A stretch of 64,000 bases of DNA. Origin: Oreocharis arfaki (taxonomy: Eukaryota; Chordata; Aves; Passeriformes; Paramythiidae). The notes under the pieces were generated by a model. The model saw only the letters and a list, made by a program, of their open reading frames with translations. It was not told where the DNA came from and did no database searches. Positions 38,481 through 48,993 of the stretch are shown piece by piece. The stretch's first letter is position 1. Each line of letters begins with the position of its first letter. The DNA lies in contig VZRR01008077.1 of assembly GCA_013398015.1 (NCBI GenBank), positions 588,826-652,825 of the forward strand, read 5' to 3'. The translations under genes were made by a program, and so were the position numbers.

Positions 38481-41400
38481 GACGACACTGCCCGGTGGGA
38501 ATAGGCCCAAATGCCTTTCTCCTGCACTCCGGTCTGATGGTTTTACTCCTTGCCTGAGACAATACCAAACTACCCAGCATTCGGTGAGAAGAGTTGGAAG
38601 AATTTGGTGGGAATCGCATCTAATAGTGCACTCAGTGACACAGTGAAGTCTGTCCACCAGCCTGAACACCAATAAAACCCCACCACGGGCAAACCAGATT
38701 GCAAATGTTTTGCTTATTCCAGGTTAGTCCTGTGCTGTTCAGAGCCCTGAATACAAGAAGCACCCTGCAAGTCTGAACTTGCCAACGCTTAGGATGTAAA
38801 AGCAGAAGGAACGTAATTTTCTGCTCTTTATTTAGAGGTGGCAAAACCCTGATAGAAAACGACATGGTGGAAGTGCTTAACTTCAGACCCACGGAAATGT
38901 GAGGGCAAACATTAATTACCTCAATCCTGCGTACAAGCCTGGGGCCTGTATTAGCACCTCTCTGAATGGAAGAAGCTCAAGAGGATTGAATTTCCCACTT
39001 CTAGGACTTACTTTCCTTTCCTCATCTACCTACCCCTGGTTTCCTCTTTCTAATTTCCACGTTATTTCCTTCTCTCTACCTCAGCTTTCCCTTTAAATGG
39101 GACTAAACTCAAAAAAAAAGAAACTCCACAGAGGAGTAGACACTGCCATGGGTTATTTCATTATGGTGAAAATAGATGAAGTTTGGCAAATCCCTGCCTG
39201 CAGTATCCCCTCACTCTGCTCCTGAGTATAAAGATCCCCTTTATGAATAACAACAAACATGTTCATGAGAGCCTGGAAAAAGCTGCATTGTGGAGCAGGG
39301 AGGTCTGCAAACACACCACACTAGAGAACATCACCACTAAAAAGCTCAATAGATAGAGAAAATAAAGTAGGAGAAATCAAGCAACAAATTCCCAGGTTCA
39401 CTGTTTCCAATCTGCAGGAAAAAAAAAAATCAAAACCTATTTTAAGCATGTGAGTGTATAAATAAATCAGCCGGCCCAGCCAAAAGGCAAAGTGGGCTGA
39501 AAACAGATTCCAACAGAGGTCTAGACTACTAGCCAGCTGTGAATCTCAGCTGGGTTCTTCTCTCCTCTATTGCTTAGGCAACTTAAATCTGAATACAACA
39601 AAGACAAGATTAGGTAGGTAAGCAATATTCAGAGGGAATATCTAGAGCCTGTGGGGCTGCAAAGCCATCTGAGTCCCTGGCAAGCTTGACTCCTGTGTTA
39701 AAAAGCACCTTCATTGTATGGGCCATTTGTTGATGGATTGTGGGAAAAGTCAGATTTCAGACCAGGGAGGAAGACAAGCAAACCCTTATATAAAAGTCAC
39801 CCTCTCCCCAGTCTGTGGGTTGAATGCAGAATGCTCTCAGACTTGCTACATACCACCCACTTTAGATTACAGACTTGCAGAGTTATTTTTAAAAAGTAAT
39901 TATAGTAGTAGAGGGCACACTCATCTGGAATGGCTGCCTGAGGAAACGATGAGCCCAACGCAGCTCAAACTGCTTTTCAAGTCTATAATCGTGTTTATTT
40001 ATTGCCTTTAAAAACAAGAATCAAAATCCAACTAATTTCTGAGTAAAAACGTCTGTATATTTCCCCAAGGAGTCCAGGCAGCTAGACTACACTGAAAACC
40101 TTCCCTGGCCTTTCAGTCTAGCATCCAGAGCTGCAAAAAAAATAAATAATCCCCATTAGCTCTGGCTTCAAGGAAACTCAAACCCAAGTCTCTTTCCATT
40201 CTTTGTTGTCCCTTGAAACTGCGGCTTGATCATTACAAAATCCTCATCAGGAGATTCAAGTGGTCTAATGAGAAGCACATCATGTTTTGCATATGCTAAT
40301 TTCTGCCCAGAGGTGGTTTCTGGTTGAGCAAAACACGAGTTCTTAACCTGCGCAAGTAGAGTGGGTTTACAAGCCCCAGAAAAATATTCTGTAGCTTTTT
40401 TCTATTCCAGCCCCTCATTTCAGCCAGTGGATTTTGGATCTGTACGCTGAGAAAGGACTCAGAAGAGACTGAAAGAGAGAGAAGAGGACCAGGTATTTGG
40501 GCAGATACCAGGAATTTTTTTTCCCACTTTTTCTTCCTTTTGTAATGGAATCAGACCCTTGATTCATGCCCTATTAATGCCCAAAGACCTTCAGAAGGCC
40601 TGACCTGTGAAACAGGCTCAGCATGCAAAGCCAGCAGCCCCCTGCACTCCAGTCCATGGGGCTCCTCACAGCTCCCTCCTCAGTGGCAGCTCTGAAAGCT
40701 GGCGCTGGCCATGCCTTTTCCACAGCTTTTTCAATAGGCAGCAGCCTTAGGGCATCCTATGACCTCATACTTGATGACTTGTCTTTCAACCAGAAAACAC
40801 TTAAACCCTAAAAATATCTCCACGGAGCCTAAAGAAAAGAATACGCCTGTTCCCCTCAAAATCATCAATCCTCCCGCTGCCCGGCTGAGGAACAGCCGCT
40901 TCCTCCCGGCAACCCCTGCTTTCCCTTCAAGCCCGGAGCCGACAGGAAATCCATTCTCCTCTTGTGAGAGACAGGAGATGAATTTTCCACAATAGCTCTC
41001 CTAGCAAGGCAGAAAATAGAAAGACACAATAGAAACCACTAACTCAAACAATAGGAGCTGCTGAAGGGCAGCTCACCAGAAGCTCCGCATCACCCAAGTC
41101 CTAAATAAGCTGGAGTGGAAAGAAGCCAAGGACCTGTTAGCTGTCTTGCTAACACAATATCCAGGCTCAAACATAAGTTTGTTTTAAACCTGGAAGCACT
41201 TTCCCCTTTCAGGGAACAGGTAGGAAAATGTAAAATACGTATATTAAAATGAAATTGCACTGCATTATGGAATGGCCCCCAAAAAGATTTCCATAGCTCT
41301 TCAACCCCACAGCATCTCATGTCACAGTGCCATGGGTCACCTCTCCACACTCTGGCAGCTCCTCAGAGATGGGGACAGGGGACTGCAATGTTACCTTACT

Positions 41401-42519
41401 GCAGGTGGTGGAAGGGGATGGGGCCAGAGGCCCTCTTTCTTTCGGGAGTTTGTTGCCTCATATTCAGAAAAACACGGCAGAACATCTCGGTTATTGATGT
41501 TACACAGGTAAGGCTCAGCAAACCAGACATCTGAGATTCTGCTCTGTGTGTGTTTGTATGCCTATCATGCTGGTAAGACTACCCCTGCATATTAAAAGAA
41601 CACTGTTTCAAATAACTTAATTCATATTTTAATCTAAAACATAAGATATGCCTTGATAAAGAGAATTTTATCTGATCTCTCTTGGGTTTTTTAATCTTTA
41701 TACTACTTTTTGACCGGCTTTGAACTGCTGCAATACTGCTCATTTCTGAGTAGGTCAGAAATTACATTCTGAGGAATTCAAAATTACTCAAAAAAAAGTT
41801 TAAATCACTTACTAATAACTTGCTGCCCTGGCTCAGGCTGATGAAGGACAGAACAATCAAAAATTAATAACATATCTGAAATTTGCACATAAAATACAGC
41901 TAAGAACTAGAACAGGGAATGCATTTCATTTTAAATGCTCTGCTAGCAACCAGCTCTCCAACGGAGAAAATCGCCTGCAATTAAAAACATTTCTAAAAGT
42001 TCTAAGGCTCTTCCTAGGCTAGTGTGTGTGCCTTACAGTCATCATCCCCCTTCCTCTTAAGGCGGGCAGAATATATGTTGAAAACACTTCCCATGCACTG
42101 CACCCTGCTGAAATGCAGCACCTTTGACAAAACTACACATGGCCACATCCTAATTTTGCTGATCCTGCTCTCGATTTACACAGGTGGAACATGAATGGCT
42201 GGATCTCAGGGTCACTGCGGTGCTGGCTGTGTGAGGATGAACCCACATCTCTGCTCCAGCACGTGATCTTGGAATAAAACACTGCTTCTCCTGCAGCCCG
42301 GAGCAAAACAAAAGGCAAAAAGCTGGAATATACAAAACTGAAAGGCAAAAAAAGACCCCTGCTCTCATCACTGTGGATGAAATCCTGCTGTTGCAAACCT
42401 ACTGAAGCCCTTTTCCTAAGCTTCATCTTGCCCAAAAGACAGCACTGTAAAGGGGAGAGGAAAAAACCAAACCCAGCACCTCAAACCGAAACCAAAAAGC
42501 AGACATAAGCACCTGGGAT

Positions 42520-43170
42520 GCAGTTCATCGGCAGATCTCCTTCCCCACTGCAGCCCGGGAGCGGCAGAAACAGAGGAGAGGAAGGTCCCAGCCGGCATTG
42601 GGGAGAAGTTATTCCCCATCCTCCTGCATTGTGCAAATCGGGGAGGCTCTTGCCGGCACCCCTCAGCAGCCCCAGGTATCTGGGCGGTGCTGGGGCGGCC
42701 GCCCGCGCCCTCTCCGAGCGAACCTCTCCCTTCCCGCAGCCCTCCTGACTCACACATGGCTCTGCCCTCGGCTGGGGCTCGCTCCTCCGACTCCCCTGAG
42801 CTGCAGGAACAGCCTCCAGCAAGCCTCGGGCTGGGAGAGACTGGGGAACTGGGAGTCTTGCCCAGAGATTATGCTAGCAGTCAGGCAGGGCCCTCCCGGC
42901 AGGGATCAGCTCACCCCACTCCCACCCGCTGTTCCCGGCAGGAGCAACGTGCCACACAGCTCTGGAGCAGAGAACAGGGCGCAACTCGCACTCCCAGCAG
43001 GGATCTCTGCCGCCCTGAATTTGCTGCCTGTCCCTAAAACGCCTCTGCAGGGACACTGTGTGTTCCCACTGCCCCGGGGCCCACGAAGGAGAAAGGCCCG
43101 GAGACCGCTCTGAGGTGGTGCTGGAGCGTTTCTCTTCTCAGGGACAAAGCAGGTCAGCGGGGCACCGTGG
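42520..43170. promoter_or_regulatory. CpG-enriched, GC-rich patch; possible internal promoter
   Basis: By eye there are about 34 CpG dinucleotides between 42481 and 43200, against zero to one per 60 bases over most of the window. They are densest at 42660-42800, which contains a GGCGGCCGCCCGCGCC core and two GGGCGG boxes. A TGACTCA heptamer lies at 42746-42752. I estimate overall CpG observed/expected near 0.5 and near 0.65 in the core, so this is a weak island. It sits in intron 3, between exons 3 and 4. If it drives minus-strand transcription, the RNA could splice to exon 4 and lack the first part of the PX domain. If it drives plus-strand transcription, it would be an antisense RNA. Open frames here (up to 171 codons on plus) are expected from the composition and are not recognisable proteins. 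Confidence 0.4.
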
Positions 43171-44889
43171 GGTGACAGCAGCTGGGTGACATCTCATCCC
43201 CCATGCTGGCATCCCTCCCACCACCCTGGGATGCAGCCACCAAGCTACACTGGCAGCATGTGCCCCAAAATAGATGGTTTCCTCTTTCCTCACCCTAGTC
43301 AAGGGAGGAGGAAAACCTGAGTAGGGAAAAAAGGAAGAGAGAAGGTGCCTCTTTGGTAGAGGCTCCCAAGCACTGGAGGCAAGGACTGGAGCCAGGCTGG
43401 GGTGTTGTTCCTCCAGCTGCCTGGCCAAGCTGGTAGGGCAGCCTGCACTGATCTCCCTGCTCCCCTGGGATAGGACTCCGCTTCCCAAGAGTTAGGAAAA
43501 CCAGGCACACAGAGCAGTCTCCTCAAACAGGATGTCTCCCTCTCCAGGCAGCATGGAAGCTGCAGAGCAGGCACCCAGCAAGGATTTTCCCCTTCTGACA
43601 CATCCTATGCAAAAACCTCCTGTTTCTTCAGTGGGGATCAAAAGTGGTTTGAAGTCCAGCAGGGATCAAGCTGGAATCTGTGTGGGAAGTGCAAGGGGCT
43701 GCCATCATCAATGGCCAGCCCTCCATGCCATGGCAAGCCCAAGCCTCTCTCCAAGGCAGGAATCTGCAGCCCAGCAGCCAGCATGACACGATGATTTCAT
43801 GCCATGCAGCGCATTTTCCCCAGGGCTGCACTTTGGAAGACACAGTGGAGCAAGAAGTGCTGACATCCCTCCAACTTCATCCTTTGTCTCCAGATGGTTC
43901 TCCCACTTAGTGCCAAGAGAAATGAAAAACAATGCAAGCCCTGGAGCCTTGGGTCAACCACTGCAAAACTGTTAATCCCAGAGTTGCATTGCCCTGTCTC
44001 TGCCATTTCATTTGCCACTGTGGTCTCCAGAAGCTCAGCAGACAAGTCTTCTTCCTGCTGAAATTCCTTCATTAATTAAGATCCCTGAAATAGGGAGCCC
44101 AAATCCATAACCCCTTCTCTCTGCTGGCGCAGATGTAGAAGTACCTGACAGTGAGGGAACAAAACTACTCATCCACACTCCAAAGATCATTTTTCAGATA
44201 TGCAGCAGAAGAGGTGATGGAGAAATCAGTGTATTGCAAATGGGCTCAACCAACAGCCACATTGGTACATTCAAACAGCACTTCCCATCCATGTCTTCTT
44301 AGAGCAACAAACTGTCGTTGGTCTGGAGAGGGGTTTTTGCAGCAAATTTTTTCTAACTCTTCCACAGTCTCCCTCCAAAGAAAAAAAATCATACCACCAA
44401 CTACAAAAATGCTCTCTGGCCAATCCAGAGAGTTTCCTTCTTCTGCACAACCCCTCCTGATGCAGAATTTTCCAACATTAGAAAGGAAAATCAGAGAGAA
44501 GAATGGAAAAACTCATGGGAAGAAGATAAAATGAGGAAAGGAGATGAAAATATCACTTTTGCCCTCTCAGTATGGTTAAAAAGAAACCACAAAAAAATTG
44601 AAGGCAAGGAAGTGGCTCTCAAAGAGTAAAACAAAACTACAAAATTGTCCACAGGAAATTTTCCACAGAACTACCTGGCACTGCTCATAATTTTCTTGCA
44701 CCTCTTCATGGCACTGAAAACCATAGAGTCCTTATTTGTGTAAGGCAGAAGTGAGGGTAAATATATTTGAAGAAATAAATTGATAAAAATAAGATAAAGG
44801 TGTCTAGAGGAAAGAAGAACTGCTCTTTCCTGCTGCTGGACGCAGTATGGTCTCTCCTTGATGGGCAAGGTTCTGAACTCCACTACACT

Positions 44890-45340
44890 TTCCTTGGTTT
44901 TACAGTTAAAAGGTTTCCGGCACAGTCAAGCACTAATTATTATTTCAGGAGAGCACTGACAAACAGGAGTTGCAGGATGGAATATGCCAAATTCCTAAGC
45001 CAGACCTGATGGGGGGATTTGTCCTACCCTGCAAGTGGCACAGCAAACCCCGGGCACTCAGAACCCAGCATGCAGAGCCACTCCAGCTTGGCCGAATCAG
45101 GCCCACTATAAGCAAGCAGGACTATAACATCTTTTAAAAGTAGGATTTAAGTACAAACATCTGCCTTGCCGTTTTTTAATTAAGGGAGTTTATAGCTAGG
45201 TATTTGTTTCCGTAGTCCACAGCTCCAGCTGCAGAAATGCCATGCGTATTCTAATTATGGCAGCTAGTTTATTTAACAGAGTTTGACATTGTTTGACATT
45301 TAGCTGAGTCACCTTGTTCCTGGGTAAAGCAACAAGGGCT
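44890..45340. promoter_or_regulatory. Candidate intronic enhancer (motif-dense)
   Basis: This AT-rich unique segment concentrates homeodomain-type cores (CTAATTAT at about 44933, TTAATTAA at 45176-45183, CTAATTAT at 45251). It also has CAGCTG-type E-boxes near 45225, an exact tandem 10-mer GTTTGACATT at 45281-45300 and an AP-1 heptamer TGAGTCA at 45305-45311. Motif density suggests, but does not show, a conserved element. Confidence 0.2.
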
Positions 45341-47120
45341 GTTCAGCAGTTCAACAAGAAAGAGGCAGAGATTCAATAGCAAAAGTAGAACATATATCAC
45401 AGAAATTTTAAATTAAATACGGCTGAGGTCTATTCTGTTCTGGCAGCTTCTCTCTTTGGGACATTAAGTCAACCCAAATGTTTTCCAGATATAACTCTTC
45501 CCCTCGAGGACATGTAGCACTACCATCTCCCTCGTGTTCCTGGAGGGTGGGAAGGGTAGGAAGTATTGTAATGGGCATATGGGGTTTATCTCACCCTCTG
45601 CAACTATCATGCACCCGTGTATCAGGACATCCATCACTAAGATCTGCACAAAGGCTGAGCAGCAGCCACCTGCAGTCAGCCAACATTTTTCTAGAAGAAA
45701 ATAAAATAGGCCAGTGACAGTCAACACAGGAGGCACAAATGCTACCTGCAGACAGGATTTTCCTACAGCACCTCATGTGAAGCCATCTGCACTCTTGTAC
45801 AGTGCTTTCAAGGACCTCAAAATGCTTTCCAGTAAGAAAAGCAGGCCAGCAGTATCCATTCTTATCAAAAAGAGGTTTCACAAAGTAATTTATCTTATGA
45901 GTTTGTTGGTGATACAACTCAAAAGAGAGGCTATTCTTGGACTTCTCATCCCAGAGAGGAAATGGATGGCAACACCACCTTCCTCTGGCTGCAGAGGCTG
46001 GGTGCAACACAGAACACCATAGAGAGCAAACCCCGAGCCTGGGACTGCCTTCCACAAGGTCGATGGAGGCTGCCAGCACGCTGCCAGGCGGCTGTGCTGC
46101 CCTGCTGTGGCTCTGATGTTTGTGTCATGTATTTGTGCTGCTGATTTCTAAGTCCCTATTCCCCAGTAACCCTGGAGCTGTGCTCATCACACATCTGGAG
46201 CAGCTGCTTTGCCTGCAAATAGCGCTGGGGAGCGCAGCATGCTCCTGGAGAGGACTAAGCCCTTCCATCCCAGCTTTTCTTCACAGACCTTAAGGAAAGA
46301 GCTGGGATCTCCTTTTTATAGTGGGAGACAGAACAGACCTTTAAACAGGCTGAAAATACTCCATTTATCCTGGCAGGCAGTGCAGCAAGCCAAACTTTAG
46401 CCAACAGCCAGAATCGTGCAGTCGGACAATAGAGAGCTGGCCAGAGCCTGCACTTCCAAGAGCACACTGTGGTCTGGCTCACCTCCCCCATGCCATCCCT
46501 GCAGCCGCTGCTGGAAGAAGCTGTGTAGAAGTGTGTGCTGTTACCCTGAGGACAGAATATCCATCATGTCCAGGCCCTCTATGAAAGCTGTCAGAGGGCC
46601 AGTGGCTCAGGCCAAATAGATAAGTAAAGATCTTTTTAGCCAGCGTTGCAGAAATCCCTGTTTGCATTTAACCTTCCTTCAGTTTCCTTTCTATCCCAGT
46701 GGCAACTCCAGTTATTCATTCCTTATTGTACAGTAACAGTGTCTGCAGAGCTATAGCATCCAGAAATGACAAAGACTGACTCTGGTCCCCAGTGGTCTCC
46801 CAAGTGGTGGCTGGAGCTCAGGCTGCCTGGTTGCAGCCCACAGACACAGCCCCTCAGAAGCCATCAAATCCCTTTGTGTGACAGGGCACGAGCCAACCTG
46901 AATCTGAACAGCTGATGCAAGATCCCCTGAGAGCCCTAAACACCATGCCAGCCATTTTAGGAGAAGGTGGAGGTCTGGTATCACAAGGCTGGGTGTATGA
47001 GCTCCCAGGGAAAAGGCATTTAAAAGAATGGTCACGAAAAGTACAAGAGACAGTAGCTGGGGAACTGCAGTCTCCAGCTGCTCTCACCCATCTTATTTAG
47101 GGCTTTCCCCACAGCATTAC

Positions 47121-47196
47121 CTGGTAGAAAAGGAATGATTCTTTGCTTGGGATCTTTCTGGCCTCCTTCAATAGGGAACTTGTCCAGAAGTTGCAT
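47121..47196 (-). CDS. SH3PXD2A: SH3PXD2A (Tks5) coding exon 3, PX domain
   Basis: Internal exon of 76 nt read on the minus strand. It encodes 25 residues starting MQLLDKFP and ending IIPFLP, plus the first base of a Gly codon. Acceptor: a pyrimidine-rich run then TTTGCAG just before 47196. Donor: CCAG|GTAATG at 47120. Upstream intron phase is 0, downstream phase 1. It carries the PX-domain segment FPIEGGQKDPKQ and the proline-rich loop PFLPG, which in PX domains such as p47phox contacts the membrane. QLLDKFPIEGG fits SH3PXD2A better than its paralogue SH3PXD2B, which as I recall has MLDKFPMEGG. Tks5 is a Src substrate and scaffold that uses its PX domain to bind phosphoinositides at podosomes and invadopodia. 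The GTAATG donor is the weakest of the three donors here. The reading frame stays open beyond both splice sites (see findings). The next upstream exon, which should carry the RRYSKF basic motif, was not found between 47197 and 64000. Confidence 0.93.
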
Positions 47197-48984
47197 CTGC
47201 AAAGGAAACACAACAAATGTCTTAGGGGGAAGCATGGACTGTCTGCATAGGGACCAAGGGATCCCTTGGTTTGTGTGTGGTTTAAGACAAAAGCCACTGC
47301 AGGAATTACTTTGCCTTGTTGGAGGGGAGCCTGTACTTAAAAAGGTATGATACAGTTCACTCCAAGAAAGGGAGGGCAAGTTTCTGGCAGCACAGAGGAG
47401 CTGGGACAGGGCCCAGGCCGACAGCTGAGCCTGGCCTTGCTGTGATTCTAAAATTAGGCTCCCAGTTTTTGCTACAAAACACACGCCTTGTCTCTAATAC
47501 ACAGCCTGCCTGTGCTGGTGGAGCAACAGGTTTTACCTGTCCATCTGACAGACCACCCTACTAGCTAAAAATGCTGTTCAAGAAAACAGATTAAAACACA
47601 TCTAATAAAACACCTGCTCTGCCTTTATGGCAGAGCCAGAAAGACCCACTGCCCTGGTCCAGTAAGAAAGAGCATTCCTGTTCTCTCAGGGAGACAGAGA
47701 TGGGGTTTTGGGGAGTATCTTCCACTGCAGTCCCTACATGGAGGACAGCAGGCAAGGAGGCCTCAGAGAGCAAATCATCCCACAGAACACCAGCCCCACG
47801 AATGGCTTGAAAGCACAGCTCAGGGTGGATGTGCTCTCAGCCAAGTACCCTTTAGCACATGGTTTCCTAGCCTAGGAAAGCTGCATGCTGATCTGACATT
47901 CCTAAAGGAGCCCTACAATATATCCTTGGGTGATGAGATCTGATGGACCAGTGCCTCTGAGGCTGAAGACCAGCTGAAAGGCCTCAGACAGAAAGATGCA
48001 CCTGCTCTAGTGACACCATCACGGACTTGCCCAAAAGAGCCCAACTCCAGCTCTGAAAACTGCCAGAACCTCTCATCTCTCCCATTCACCCTCTGCAACC
48101 TTTTGCTCTCATTCAGCATGTGGTGCTACCAAGATAGAGACTCAAATCTTCACATTCTGTTTCATTTCTCCACATGTTTCATATGCATGATGTCTCTATG
48201 ATGCTCTATGTCCCCTCCCTACTTAGAAGCCCTGGCTCCCTCAGGTAGGGGGAACTCCAAAGCTCCTGCCAGCCTCAGGGCTCTTTTCCAACAAACCGGG
48301 AGAGACGTCTTTCAACTCAGTCTACAACTCCTGTGATCTCTGAGGAAGGCAAGGAAGGAAAAGCAAGCAGTCATGTTACTTGCCCTTGCAGAACCCCTAT
48401 CTCCTCACCTGAACTGGATCTACAGCTCAATACAAATACCCAAAGTGGCAGCAAGAGCTGGGGGAAGGGAGGGGATACTCGTCAATCAGCATTTAATCTC
48501 ATCAGTGCTATGTGTCCACCAGGGAGCCTGTGTGAGTTAACAGCGGTTTTGCTAGCTCGACAGATTTCCTTTTAAAAATATTTTTTTGCTAACTTGGGGA
48601 AAAAACAGTCAGAATTATTTTTTTTATTTTTTACTGGTTTTGTTTTAAGCACGCAGAATCCTTCTCGTCTTCCACCGCACACAACATCTCTGACGTTTTC
48701 ACCATATGGCACAGCAAACCAAAGATCAAGAGGAAACTCGGGAGTAGAAGGAACATCTGTGCAGGAGAAGAACTTAAAAGATCCCACATGTTTCCCCATC
48801 AGGGAGTCAGCCTGGTAAATAAATAGACCATAGCTTTGCGGATTGTTAGCTAACTCGCTTTTCTGCCGACACAGACATGTTTTTTATTGAAAATGGGAAA
48901 TTTTGTTTTCTTGCAGGTAGAGCTCTGGGTGTCTGAGGTCAGGCATGGGCAGGAGTTTCCTTCAAAGAAGAGGGAAAAAAAGGA

Positions 48985-48993
48985 GGGGGGGGG
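48985..48993. repeat. G9 tract after an A-rich run
   Basis: Nine consecutive G residues following AAAAAAAGGA and followed by AATCCCC. This is a likely site of length variation or sequencing error. Confidence 0.85.

Larger units (their letters stand above)
16716..47120 (-). other. SH3PXD2A: SH3PXD2A intron 3 (complete, 30405 bp)
   Basis: Complete phase-1 intron (G|GC splits a Gly codon) between exon 3 (donor GTAATG at 47115-47120) and exon 4 (acceptor TCCTTAG at 16716). It holds the TG/TA microsatellite (20006-20045), the large minus-strand CR1 relic (28000-28800), an ancient repeat-like segment (35512-35645), an inverted repeat with adjacent palindrome (37478-37516), a CpG-enriched patch (42520-43170) and two weak enhancer candidates (38260-38480 and 44890-45340). 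Long stop-free stretches at 32742-33371 and 33523-34140 (minus) and 42598-43113 (plus) resemble no protein I know. Such a long intron inside a compact bird gene leaves room for internal promoters or antisense transcripts, but the sequence alone does not prove any. Confidence 0.85.

Noticed and set aside
40072..40130. CCAGGCAGCTAGACTACAC, sharing 18 of 19 bases with the CR1 copy at about 60753
   Set aside because: Similarity does not extend on either side, so a CR1 call is not supported.
42598..43113. 171-codon plus-strand open frame in the CpG-rich patch
   Set aside because: Pro/Ala/Ser-rich translation overlapping several other open frames on both strands. GC-rich composition explains the lack of stops, and no domain was recognised.
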